Assembly (NCBI RefSeq): GCF_008831285.2
Contig: NC_045142.1
Location: 24,751,876 to 24,815,875 of the forward strand
Length of the DNA stretch: 64,000 nt
Direction of reading: 5' to 3'
Source: Nymphaea colorata
Lineage: Eukaryota; Streptophyta; Magnoliopsida; Nymphaeales; Nymphaeaceae
Part shown: positions 1-12,600 of the stretch, in pieces
How positions within the stretch are numbered: the stretch's first letter is position 1
How the letters are laid out: each line of letters begins with the position of its first letter
The notes under the pieces: generated by a model
Seen by the model: only the letters and a program-made list of their open reading frames with translations
The model's database searches: none
What the model was told of the DNA's origin: nothing
Program-made: the position numbers and the translations under genes

Positions 1-45
1 TATCGTGTCGATGACGTGGGTGCGGATCCATTTCTGCAGCATCAT
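1..45 (-). CDS. Possible N-terminus of a gene running off the left edge
   Basis: On the minus strand two adjacent ATG codons (45-43 and 42-40) open a frame that stays open for 15 codons to the window edge, beginning M-M-L-Q-K-W-I-R. Its base composition is more GC-balanced than the sequence upstream of it, and a purine/pyrimidine-rich stretch like a leader lies between it and BARD1. If real, the gene is divergent from BARD1 and shares a promoter region of about 600 bp. I do not recognise the product. A 15-codon open frame can occur by chance, so this rests mainly on context. Confidence 0.3.
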   Translation of the reverse strand, partial: MMLQKWIRTHVIDTI

Positions 46-313
46 GGTGACTTAGGGAGTTATGGTATTAAATTAACTTAAAAGACAAAGGTATTTTGGA
101 TCCGGGTTTAGATCCAAAGTAGGCACGTTCGATTTCGAAACCGGACCGACGGGATCTGGAGCAAAACCGACCCGAGATCCAAACCGGGTCCTGGGGGGCG
201 AGAAGGAATGGCAAGATTGAAATAATTTCAAACGACAGGGGCATGCAGACAGAAAGGAGGTGGTTCGAAGGAAAGAAGGGAAGGGCGGGAACTTGTAACG
301 AAAGTAGAAAAGG

Positions 314-338
314 GGCGCCAAAAGAATTGGCGCGGGAT
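314..338. promoter_or_regulatory. Pair of E2F-like sites upstream of BARD1
   Basis: On the minus strand, bases 322-314 read TTTGGCGCC, an exact match to the canonical E2F site TTTSGCGCS. Four bases further on, ATTGGCGCGGGAT (326-338) fits the plant E2F consensus WTTSSCSS. They lie about 310-335 bp upstream of the BARD1 ATG, in the interval shared with the possible divergent gene at the left edge. E2F control would suit S-phase expression of a DNA repair gene. That link is inference from motif and context. Confidence 0.5.
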
Positions 339-570
339 TTCTCTCCCTCGTGGCACTGTCTTCCAGGCAGCCATTTCCTTGGGGCGAAGCTGGAAACATA
401 GAGGAGAAGCGCAGCCACGAGGTCTCCTCAGAGAGAGAGTGCGTGTGCGAGAGATTTCCATATCTCTTTCTCTTCAAGGGAATCGTCTCACTCCTCGTCG
501 CCGTTCATCACCTTCCGACCGACGACCTGTCTTCGTGATTCCTCTTGTTCTTAGCCCTAATATCGTTCCC

Positions 571-573
<3 letters not shown>

Positions 574-627
<54 letters not shown>
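574..627 (+). repeat. (GA)n microsatellite in the BARD1 leader
   Basis: About 27 uninterrupted GA units end some 20 bp before the BARD1 ATG. The tract lies in the presumed 5' untranslated region. Similar GA/CT tracts recur near the start of other genes here (30178-30206, 52262-52285, 61474-61590), a common feature of plant leaders and promoters. Confidence 0.9.
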
Positions 628-631
<4 letters not shown>

Positions 632-647
632 TTCTTTATCCATTTCG

Positions 648-3600
648 ATGGCGGAGGCAGCCGGTCTCAGGGAAGTGCTTAACCCTTGCTTATTTCACCT
701 CCAGAAGATGGAGGTCGAACTAAAATGCCCGATCTGGTAAGCAGCCTCCCCTGTTTCTTATCATATTTGTTTTAGAACGATAATCCAACTCGATAGCTAT
801 GTAATAGGAGGAATTAATTGAAATTCGAGCAATTGTTAGGCAGTCTGCCAAGTTAACGTTATCCTGCCAGAGATCAAGTTTGATTTTCTTATACCATTTG
901 CTTTAGTTTGCTAAAATTAGTGCATTGTTTACAACGTGAATTCAGAGTTATGCATTGTGCTGAACTGAAATCTGTAGATTTTCAGCGCCTGTTTTTGTTG
1001 AATACATGTTGACGTTTGAGACTTTTGTTTCGCAAATTTGTTTTCGTGTTCTTTATTTAGGGATGTGTTAAATCCAGACTGGCAATTATAAAAAGCATGG
1101 TTCACTTATTGTACTTGATTGTTTTTCTTGTTTTATTTTCCCACTGTTTCTGTTTTCGGAGTTGGAAGAATAAACCCATTGCATTTTAAACCTGCATATT
1201 TCCTGATCTCAACGAGAAAAAAGAAAAAAAGGTGCATTTAAACATGCCTATTGGCATGGTCTCGATGAGCATTTTGAGTTTTAATCACTTGATACTTTCT
1301 AGTTTATTTGATCCGTTCTGTTGGGTTCACGCTGTACATTACATGTAATTTTTAATTTGCAAGACAAAGATGGTTCCAAAGAGAAGAAAAGTATTTGCAC
1401 GAGTTTGTATGTTCAGGCGAATGGGAATATTAAACTTGGTACTTTGGTTCTGTTTCCTATTGCAGCTTGAACTTGCTGAGGCAACCTGTGTCTCTTCCTT
1501 GTAGCCATATATTTTGCAGGTAAGGAATATCTTTATTGAGACATTCTGCTTTGCTCTCATCAAAATTCACATCCTCAGGGTTGGAGTGACTTTTCATATC
1601 AATAGTTCTTCTGGTTTCATTTATTGTAGCTTATTTTTTTCTATGCTGCAGTTCCTGTATTATGAATCCATCGAAATCAAGATCTGATTGCCCTGTTTGC
1701 AAACAACGATATTCCTGGCAAGGTAACTTTTTTTGTTTTTGTTTTTGTTTTTTTTTAAACCATGTGCAGTTCTAAGAATTTATGGAGAAATTCCCTTTGC
1801 AGGGATGTTCTGAATTTTCTTAAATGGGATTTATGGGCTCATGTGAGGTTCCTTATTGGGGACGTTAATGTGTGTCTTTTTTGCATAAGTGTGCTTGTTC
1901 ACACCCCAACTGAAGGGGATTGCTACCCAGGTTGGGTCCAAGTTTAAGCTAGAAGTATCACAATCTCTCATTTTGGAAAGTTTAATAGTGTAAAATTGTT
2001 TACATCCACAATCAAAGCATCATTCTGATCGGAAGTTGAAGTGAGACTAACTGCTGATGTTTTTGAAAGATTTTTTGACAAGGAGAAGGGGATGGAGGCC
2101 CGGAAGGTGCAAAATTGGTCAAATGCATGGACTGTCCAATGAAGCATTGGACTGAATATCAAGAACTGAATCCCTTTGCTATGTTTGTGCAACTGTTATT
2201 CATATTCATGTTTGACATATAAGTACACTATTTAGTGAAACCACTGGCATTTGCTACACAAAGGGAGTCCGAGAGACGACAGTTGAAATATCTATTTTCT
2301 TGATCTGAATGCTTCAACTTTTTTGTTGTCATGGCTTATTTAGTGGAAGAGAATCAGTGGTTGAACTCTTTCCATGTTTAAATCCTTTGTTGATTGCGAA
2401 ACTTCAATATCAGTTAGCCCATTCAGTTTTAGGGTTGACAATGCAAAGTATAATAACTATCCAACAGGCATGCCATGCTGATATGGCACCTGTGGGTTGG
2501 GCATGTTAATTTTATATGTTTATACAATAATAATACATCCTGTCTTTATTTTCAGATAATCATAATAATTTTGGGTTGCTTATGTTTCCTTTGGTTGCAG
2601 ATGTGCGTTTATCCCCACATATGGAGCAAATGGGACACATATACAGGGGAATGCGTACTGCATTTGGTGTAGCTCTTCTTCACTCAAACTCGAGGAATAA
2701 TCATTCTGGTATGCTTTAATACACTCTTATCTATAATAAAATGTCATCAATGCTTGTTATCATTGAGGCATTTGTTATATGAAAACAATGTCTCTGCAGA
2801 TGTTCTGGCAACTGGCTGTGGAGACAGTGATCTACTTAAGGAAACTTGCAATGTATCACCCAAGTACGATTCAAGATACTCTCAACACATTGATAATCAA
2901 TTTGTCACAAAGCCTGCAAGTTATTTATTCCCATCCAAGAAAAGGGTTCAGGTGTCTCCATCTGACATTGAGACTGGGATGGGTACATATGATGAGTATA
3001 AGAAATTACTAAATTATGAAGAGAAGAGCAATGGAGTTGCGAGGCAGAATTGCATGAACATTATTGAAAGAAACATTGAACCTGGGCTGCATGGAGGTAG
3101 CTTGATCGAAGCAGAGGAAGAAATCACAAAGTTGAACGAGAAAAGCAGATCCAGTGCTGATATTAACTTGCGTCTTCATTCCATAGATTTCCAAGTTAAT
3201 GGAAATTATTTAATGGGGAATGGGAAGGAGAGTGGCAAGCGGCTGGCAGAGAATGTTGGAATTGATAGAGTATCCAAGAAGCAGAACAGATCATATATTG
3301 AACATGAAAACTCGGTTATGAGAATTGGACATGATGGTCCAGTAAATGATGCAAGAGAAGCAATAATGGATTTGAACTCTTATTGCCTTGCTCCTAACAA
3401 TGCTGTTTCATTCAATGCTTCCCCTCAACTTCAGACAAGTTCAGATGTCAACGTTGATAGAGCCGAGAATGGAACAAATAGTACAATTTCAAGTGATCAG
3501 TGCCTGGAAAGTGAACCAGTTGCCACTGATGCACATATGGAAATTGGTCACTCTGAAGGCATGTTTCATGCTTGTGCTGTATCAAGTCCTGATGAGGTTC

Positions 3601-6600
3601 GGTCAGTGCTGAATAATGTAATATGTGCATTTTGTCAATCTTCTGGGGAATCAGAGGTAACCTATTTCGTTTATGTATGATTTGTGACATAAAAAATTTT
3701 GCTAGGTTATACATATCTTGTGTTTCATTACCAGTGTGATAGAAAGAATGCCATTCATTCAAATGAGAAGTCATCTTTTTGTTTTCTTTTTCCTGTTGAG
3801 ATGGTTAAAAGTTCAGCTTTTCTGGTAGCCTGGCTGCACCCGCATCTTCTTTTGAAAATGACACACCCACACCCTTTCCCATCCTCCAGTACTTGGAGTG
3901 GTGCATAAGTAAAAAACATGCTTCATGAAACAAACCAAATAAAAACACCAAAGAATTTGATGCATATAAGAAGTTAATATATAGTACATACAAATATAAA
4001 AGGAACATGGGCATTTTGATTATAGCTTCAAAGCATAATAACCATTAAATATTAACAACCTCGCCAGTGTCTCACTCACACTGCACTAAGACTTGGATGC
4101 AGCAGCCTATCTGCTGTAGCCTGTATCAATGTTATGGAGTCCCACATGAGACGAAGGTTCCTTTGCTTATGAGAAAGCAGAACTGACCAAGCATTCTGTG
4201 CTTTACATGGCGAGAAGTGGATCCTCATGGTTGTGGATGCTGCAATTTCTTGTTCTATATTAAGGCAATTTTGTAACTGTAATCTATCTTGGCTCTTCAT
4301 GCATATGTACAGTTACATGTATTTGTCTTGTGAGCTTTTTCCCTGGAATTGGGTGTGGAACTCCTAGGAAATTTTAGTATTCTTTGAATAATGTCATGTT
4401 GAAGGTCTTTGTTGTTTAGTAGGGCTTTTCTCTTCTTCTGTATATTGAAATTTAATTAAAGGACAACTATCAGCATTTGCAAATCTTCTGCTAATAATTA
4501 AATGATGGTTTCAGGCTTCAGGCCCACTTGTGCATTACCTGAAAGGCAAAGTGGTAGCTGTGTCACAAAGGAACCAACCCGACATAGTGCATGCTCACAC
4601 AAAGTGTGTTGAGTGGTAAACTTCTCCTATTCCGTTTAATTTCTCTGAAAAATATTATACTGATAGCATGATGATTCTGACCAAATAAACAAGCATGCTG
4701 TAAAAACACTTACACAATCCTGCAGTTGGTACTTTCTTTGATTGATTGTACAAATGAATTGCCACTATTATTTGTTACATGGTTAATAATATATTCAAAT
4801 AACCAAAAGAACTTGCTGCTCAGTTCGTTGGGCTCGCTTTCTAACCTCCTAACCAAAAGAACTTTTTCGTTTCTTTTCCAAGCTTGTGTGCACTAATGTC
4901 ATTTTCATGTAACAATGTTTCTTCAAGATAGATTCTAAAAGAGAAAATAATGCAGGGCACCTAATGCATATTATGATGATGATGAGATCATACAAAATTT
5001 GGAATCTGAAGTTGCAAGGAGTGTAAAGATAAAATGCAGCAAGTGTGGACAAAAGGGGGCAGCTCTTGGCTGCTATGCGAAGACTTGTCGACGAAGCTAC
5101 CATGTTCCATGTGCAGCAGATACCCCTAATTGTCGGTGGGATGATGTAAGCAATCCTATGTTCCTATTGTTTCTTTTCCCTTTTCTTCTTCCAGTAAACT
5201 CTTTCTTGCTTTTCTTGGGAATATTTACAAAATTATTTTGATTCTGCAGGATGATTATTTAATGTTTTGTCCTGTTCATTCTTCGCTAAGATTTCCAAGT
5301 GAAAGGAAGTCTGGAAGGCCAACCAGGTGACTCCTGTTAATAACTGCAAGTGGTTACTTGTTATTTTTTCATAACCACAAGTATTTTACCTGCATGTGCT
5401 TCTATAGTTTTTCTTACAGATTCATCTGAAAAGGATTGCACTATAGCATTAGCTTATTGACTGCCTGCTGTTGTTATATTCTTCTATATCAAAATTGTTT
5501 TCCGTTGCCCATCGTGTGGTGGTATGGCTACATGTCAAATTTTTCCGTGCTGATGATTGGTTAGAGCTTGGTTCATTGTTAACTGATTAACATAAACAAG
5601 ATCTTTGGGTTGCCCTTAGATTAGCCATATGAATTTCCTGTAGCCTTCACTAGTTATGGGGATTCTTCTTTTCTGCGTCTTCAGTCTATTGGGGCTTATG
5701 CATTTTGGAAACTTGACTAACTTGTGAAAGATTCTGTAAGAAAGGGTCATGTTTTCTGCTTGGGCATGCTCTATTGCTAATTGAGCTGGTTACTACGAGA
5801 TTTTGATTAGAAATTTTCATGTTTGCCATAGAATGCCAGTTGAACCTTCAAATGCCTGTTCTAAAACAAACCAGCAGGACAGCAGAAAATGGATGGCCCT
5901 CTCTGGCACATCAGACAGATGGATGCTCTGTGGATCTGCCTTGACCACGGCAGAGAAGGTAGCTTCGTCTTCCTTGAGAGGCATTCCATTTTATTTCTTC
6001 TTTATCAGCATGATTCTTTCTAGTTAAATATGTACAAGCAGAATCTTTGGTTTCTACTTCGTGACAAAGGGGTAGCAGTTTTCTGTTTTGTCTTTTTCAA
6101 TCATCCAGCAGTTTTTGTGCCTAATCATGTTCTATCGTTATTAACTTATTATTTTCAACAGGATATTGTTACAGAGTTTTCAAGTTTGACTGGTGCAACA
6201 CTCTCCAAGTCATGGGACTCAAATATTACGCATGTAATTGCATCTGTCGATGAAAATGGCTGCTGTAGAAGGACCTTGAAAGTACTGATGGCGATATTGA
6301 ATGGGAGATGGATAGTGAACATCAATTGTAAGCCCATGCCTTAAAATAGACTGCTTCAAAATCTATAGCTCCCAATGGTGTCACTAAGAAAAGTCTACTT
6401 CCAATCTATCCTTTTCCTGAATTCTTTTCAAAGTTAGAATGGTGTATTCTTTTCATGATATATCTTTGCTACAAATGATTGTATGTGGTTGCAAAAATAT
6501 ATATAGTTTTAAACCATTTTTGTTCATTTTTAAAGATCCACCCCAGTGGATGTGTGATCTACGGGGCCTTTTTAGTTGAGATTAACTAGAACGTGACATA

Positions 6601-7517
6601 TATTCTGCTCTTTTGGTGAATCATGAAACTCAAACGGAAGTATTTTTTGGACAAGACATACAAATAGAAAGCTGATAGGCAAGGATTTAACACATCATGT
6701 TAGGTAAAAAGAACACCTTGATGCATTAGTCATTCGCTTATCATTTATTTCCTTTCTTGTCTTGAAAGGGATCAAAGCCTGCAGAGAAGCCATGCATCCA
6801 GTTAGCGAGGAGCCTTATGAAGTACATCACGATATTCATGGATGTTCTGGAGGTCCAAGAAACGGAAGGCTTAGAGCAGCGGCTAAGGTCTCTCTCTCTC
6901 TCTCTCTCTTTTTCATTATTAATGTACGCCAAGCAATCTTTGTTATGAGTAGAGATCATGGCACAATCTTTCTCCAGGGAGTGACCTGATCTCAATTTTG
7001 TACCTATCATTTCGTTGATTTTATGCTATTCAATTATATATATATATATAGGTTCGTTTGAAGAAATGCTGACTCAAGCTTCACGGATGTGATCACTTAT
7101 AAATAGAGGCTGAATAATTGCTGTACCTTTTTTTCTGTTATGTAGGAGCCTCCACTTTTCAGCGGGCTAAATTTCTTCTTCATCGGCGAGTTCGAGGCCC
7201 CATACAGGGGTTATCTACAAGACCTCGTGCTGGCAGCCGGCGGCAGCGTCCTGCGAACTCTGCCTTCTTTGGAAATCGAAGCTCAGGCATGCAGCCCACC
7301 ATCAATCATCCTGGTGTACCATGTGGCTCGCGGCGACGGAGTCACATCTCCCGATGGTGTTTCTGTGATGGAGCAAGCCATAGCAGAGGCCACCTCCTTG
7401 GCTGCAACAATCGGCGCAAGAGTCGCCGGCCACGAGTGGCTCTTGGACTCCGTAGCTGCCTGCAGTCTGCAGCCTCTTTCCTCCGCTGGTGCTGCTTACG
7501 TTGGTAAGGAGTCGTGA
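648..7517 (+). CDS. BARD1: BRCA1-associated RING domain protein 1 (BARD1/ROW1-like), RING-ePHD-BRCT-BRCT
   Basis: Twelve exons join into a 776-residue frame: 648-736, 1466-1519, 1652-1722, 2601-2708, 2800-3656, 4515-4615, 4956-5145, 5250-5326, 5832-5958, 6162-6327, 6769-6887, 7146-7517, all with GT-AG introns. Residues 27-64 form a C3HC4 RING (C27, C30, C42, H44, C47, C50, C61, C64). A low-complexity linker encoded mainly by the 857-bp exon follows. An extended PHD finger (about 383-500) begins CAFC and ends CPVH. Two BRCT repeats follow (about 538-632, with the conserved Trp of NINWIK, and 654-776). Plant BARD1 pairs with BRCA1 as an E3 ubiquitin ligase in homologous recombination, and is also known as ROW1, a WUSCHEL repressor in the shoot apex. 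The linked ePHD is typical of plant BRCA1 and BARD1 and absent from animal BARD1. The order and length favour BARD1 over BRCA1. The ATG at 648 is the first after the GA-rich leader. No damage is seen. Confidence 0.93.
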
Positions 7518-9665
7518 TTTGTGACTCATTTGCCCTGCACTTACTTTCTGTGCCTTTGATTCTGATTGTAGTTGTTCTCGGGGAATCCACTGACTGCTGA
7601 TTTATGTAACATTCTACCACCGATACTCCAGAAGCTTACACGTTTGTGTAAAAACTTTCGCGACTGTTGCTAATTTATTCTTATTAACTAAAACCGTGTT
7701 CAGGAGATGCAGTCATCCCCACCTAGTTGCCGTCCAGTGCTTGACGTGTTCCAGCACTCTGGAAACTCGAAGTTCCAAATTCAGTTCCGAGTTGAGGGTC
7801 TAAACTGCCGATGTCCATCTCGTAGCGGAAACTCGAAGAATGCGCTCGCTAACAAAGCCATGGTCATTTTGGCATCTCCAATCATACAAAAGCTAGTGGG
7901 TGAAATTTAACCTGAAAGAGTTTCTGTTACATCACCGAAAGTTATATGTGCCTCTGATTTTTTTTAATTAAAATCAACACTTCAAGTTGTAGTGAAAGGA
8001 GTCCCCAAGAGAATTTTGACATTCCCTGAACATGAACGACACAAAGAGCAGTATTATTAAAAAATGCAAGAAACCAATCCATCACAAGATGATCTGATGG
8101 GATCTCTCAGGAGAAAAGCCACCTCTTTAATTTTTTTTTTTTTGTTGTTGTTGTACAAGTTAATGGGTTGGGAGGAGAAAAGACATTTCCTAAAAATGAG
8201 CTTCTAATGATGAAAAAAAGAAAGTTAACTTGGTTTATTCTCTGTTTGTCAAGATAGAGTTGGATATGTAGAGGCGGCTGAAAAAAGTTTTAATAATAAA
8301 CTTCGCTTACCGAGAAAAAGACAGAGATAGATGAGGCTGAAAAAAATTGCAGTCTCAACCGCTTTAGGTGTGAAATCCACTTTTGAGGCAGTGAATTTCA
8401 CAATTGCGGATTTGAGTGAGGTATGTAATACAATGCAAAAGCAATGGATAGAGTGGGTTGCATATGCAGTTCTTACTCCAAAGCTATTATCAAACATAGC
8501 TTATGGGTATATTTGATATTCTCGAATCTTAAATATGAGGTTGACCTAAAAGCTATCATTTGTAGAATCCGTTGTTTAAATAAACAACAAAAATTTTTGA
8601 TAATCTTAGTGTTTGGGGGGCGTTTGACTATTTTGGATTTAAAATCTATGGATCGGATGTGACATGTTTTGCTATGTGGCAAAAGATTGATGACAAAATT
8701 TATAGTTCATCAAACTACAACTTATATTAGACTTCAGATCCATAATCAGATCTAAGATCTAAGAAGGAAGGGCCAGATCTTAGATCTATGGTTCTCAAAT
8801 CAAGCGCCTCTTTGTTTGATAACTGTTTTGTTGGACAGAACAGATAGGAGTGTTTTCTCTCTATTGTTTAATGGTTTTAGGACAAAACACTCTGTTTTTT
8901 TGTCTGTCTTTTTGTCATTGTCTGTCTTGTCCATTATGTCCATTGTTTGATTTATGTTACATCCATTCTGCATTTCCTCTTAAGTATTTGCATCATGTAT
9001 TGTTTGTTTTGTCCATTGTTTGATAATCAAACCACTCTATTTTGTTGGTTTTGCTTGTTTTGTCTATTGTTTTTCAAAATTAGAGACATCATACAAAGTA
9101 TATGAAAAAAAATTTCATTATTTCTAAGTTCAAAGGAAAACATGATGTTATATCAATACTAATATAAAATTATAACAAAAAATAGTTGAATCAAAATCAA
9201 CACAACTAATAACTTGAACCGGTTAACTCAAAATAATACATAAAACACCAATATAGCAAAATTAACATTATAATTTGAACAAGAATATTATCAAGGTTAG
9301 ATGTTCAAAGGTTCAAATAAACATTATCAAATAATGATGGCAGCAAAGAATTGCTTAGCATCACCATCGCTCCCTTGACACTCCCTAAAGCCTAACCGAT
9401 CCTCAATAACATGTAATATCGATCTCTCCCCAATTCTTCGAGAATTTATGTACGTTGGATTCTCTTCGGCGGAGCCAGGGTAGTTTGGTCATTTGAGGTT
9501 TCCATCTCTTTGGTCTTTGCATGCGCCCGCTTTAAAAGATTGGCGGGGGAACGGCTCAGGCGTCACTCTCATACTCCCTGTCGTTTCCGCCGGAGTGCTC
9601 GGGAAAACTCTCCCTAGGTGTCGCCGGAAGATCGGCCGCAATTTCTCCTTCTGAATCGGAAGACG
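7518..9665. other. Intergenic interval BARD1 to HGSNAT-like gene
   Basis: The first 150-200 bp are probably the BARD1 3' untranslated region. The rest is AT-rich with no credible gene. A candidate inverted-repeat element lies at 8615-8810. It is followed by a TTTTGT/TGTTTG-rich stretch to about 9070, an A/T-rich low-complexity stretch to 9340, and the GC-richer promoter/leader of the next gene from about 9440. Confidence 0.7.
8615..8810. mobile_element. Candidate MITE with short inverted ends
   Basis: The left end reads GGGGGGCGTTTGACT, and the right end on the opposite strand reads GAGGCGCTTGATTTG, sharing a core GGCGYTTGA. The interior has several AGATCTAAGATCT-like palindromic stretches, giving a high-folding non-coding 196-bp unit. 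I cannot define a clean target duplication, so the superfamily is open. Confidence 0.4.
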
Positions 9666-12600
9666 ATGGCGCACGCGAGCCCCGGCGAGCAAAGAGTGGA
9701 TCTGCCGGAAGGCGAGCAGTCGACCGACGGGAATCATCAGAAGACGAAGAGAGTCGCTTCACTGGACATCTTCAGAGGCCTCACCGTCGTGGTATTCCTC
9801 TTCGAACTGTAACTGTTTCTTTCGTTCCTGAAGTTTCCGTTCGGTATTGTTCTTGCAATCAGGGCTTTCTGGCTCTCTCTTTCGCTTCTCCTTTTGATAT
9901 TTTACCGATCTCTATGTCGGCATTTTGTCATCGGTTTCTTGGATCACTTAAGTTCTTTTTTTGGTCAGAAAGCAGTAATACTGTGACGGTGAAGTTTGTG
10001 GTTTCTTGTTCTTCTGCATGCTTGTGTCTCGAGATAAGCACTTCTCGCTGGGCAGATCGAACTGGAGCTGTTATGGATTGAGCCGGATAGAAATCGATTA
10101 GGTCGTTCTTTGTTTTATTTCTTTTTCTCTGGTCACGGTTGCAGTTACATATGTCTATTCAGCTTCTCGTTCGATCGAGGATTGAACCGGAATGAAGCCG
10201 ATTCAGTCGCATTTTCTTAGACTATTCATGGTTTCAGTCACCTACTTCTATTCGGCGTCTCCTTCGACCGAAGTTCAGATCTAAATCGGTTCTATGGTCG
10301 TCAAGTTGAAAGCCATGTATCTAATTAGAACTTTCATTTTCATTGTCCCCTTTCCAAGTAAAGTAAACTGGACTAGGAGACTGTATCGGAGATTTGGCCT
10401 GCTTCAACTCAAGGTCGTTTGAACGTTAGCCAGTTAAGCGTATTTTTCCCTTCTTAGGGCAGCAACAGTATTGACATTCATCAAGTTATTAAATATTTTC
10501 AAATTCATGAAATTTTGAACTGTTTTCGAAGACTAACTTTTTTCGATAGACATTCTTAGATTTTTCAAAAGGTTTCGTTATCATGCTCAAATTTTATTCA
10601 GTGTCTTAAACGGTGCTAACATTTTACGTCTCTCAACAATATGCCTAATTAATTTTGTAATGAAGCATGAAGCTGTAATTTCTGAAAATATAGGAATGGT
10701 CTAGCAAATATGAGTGTATTCATATTTTTTTAGTGTAAAATTGCAGTACTGCACTGTGTTTCTCCGTGTTTCCCTCCTGATGATTCTCTCAAGTAATTAG
10801 TTCTCTATGTGGCAAACTGTAGATGATGATTTTAGTGGACGATGCTGGAGGCAAATGGCCGATAATAGGCCATGCGCCTTGGAATGGTTGCCACCTTGCC
10901 GATTTTGTGATGCCATTTTTTCTCTTCATCGTTGGGATGTCCATTGCTCTCTCTCTCAAGGTTCTGCATTCTCACAATTAGATTTCATGATATTACAGTT
11001 TGGAATTATATCATCCTCTTCTAGAAAGTGTACCTCGTTCCTTTTACAGAGAATCCCCAATCAGGTCATGGCAGTGAAGAAGGTGGTTTTGAGGACCCTC
11101 AAGCTCCTGTTCTGGGGTATCATCTTGCAAGGTTAGTCATAGTCCAAAGACTAGTTGAAATTTGGTTGGTTCATGTTGGCCGATCTACGCCATCTAGCCG
11201 GGGTTGGTGGCTCGATCCTAATGTGATATCTGCATGTCAGTTCGGTGGGTTGAATATCTGATCCTTCTTGGTCTGGAATGCACGTAAATTAAAAAAAACT
11301 ATTAGAAAACTCCGGTGAGGCATTTTTTTGAATTAAAATGAAACGTTACATTTAGATTAAATTACAGTAAGTACAAAAGTATCGGTCCTGCATCAATCCA
11401 TACATTACCACTTCGCAGTTCGCACCCTGTTTGCTCGCATGGTAGCAGGGCACACTCGGTGGTTTACCTCTTTAGGGAGTAGGCACATTAGGCAGCCAAG
11501 AGTTCTGCCGTGTTCAAATGCGCTGTAAGTGTGCGTTTCATGAATTCATTCCATTCCTGGTACACCCAGTGCGTTCCATTCCTGTACTAGGAACTCCAAT
11601 CAAACGAGATCTACACGAGACAGCACCACGCTGGAATGCCAGCAGGCGTTGTTTCCGTGGCATGAGATGGAGCCGTTTTAGCCATTTCGGCATTAAGCTA
11701 AGTCAATGAAAAAGTGCTTGTGGTTCCCATGCGCAAACATCCTTTAAGGGTTCAGCACCATTAACAAAAAAAAAAAAATCTCTTACCTAGTGTGAATATG
11801 TGATTGTTAACGTTTTAATGAACATGGCAGGCGGTTACTCGCATGCTCCAGACAAGCTGTCCTATGGAGTTGACATGAAAAAAATACGTTGGTGTGGGAT
11901 TCTCCAGGTTCAAAAGACTATTTTCCCATTGCAAAGGATCTTTATATCTGATGTACGATTGTGCATCTCACATTGCATTGGTTGTGTTTTGCTAGAGAAT
12001 AGCACTTGCATACTTGATTGTAGCAATGGTGGAGATCGTGACCAGGAATTTCCGACCCGAAGCTTCTACAAACGTCTATATTTCTATTTTTAAGTCATAT
12101 TGTTGGCAATGGTGAGAGATTTTAAGCAATGACTGAAGAACGTGACCTAATTAATCCGCAGGCTGAGGTTAAGCATCCATCAAGGATTTTGACTTTCTTG
12201 TTCTACAATCCAGGCTAGTTGGGGCATGTCTACTTGTCGTGTATATGGGTATATTATATGGGCTCTATGTTCCGGATTGGGAGTTCACCGTGCAAAATGT
12301 TGATAGCTCTTATTACGGAATGCATTTCACTGTGAGTGTCTTAACTCTGTTCCTGGGAACTGCATTTATCTCCCTCCCGTAATTTGCAATGGAAATCTGT
12401 CACCCTTGCAGCAGGATGCATTTTCCTTTGAGAGCTACATAGTTGTATCTCATCTGATTTTGTTTGCAATTCTAGTTCTTATTGAGGCTTATTGAATCTG
12501 TTTAAAGTTTAAACTCTTCAAGTTATTGCCCCTCTTGGTTTGAAAGCATTCATTCCTTGTGGTAAAACACGCAACATGAACATGACCTGCATCGCGGAGA

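Noticed and set aside
379-723. 114-codon frame with an Arg-Glu repeat across the BARD1 start
   Set aside because: It is a different frame from BARD1 and is mainly the (GA)n tract translated; the BARD1 frame has clear family similarity.
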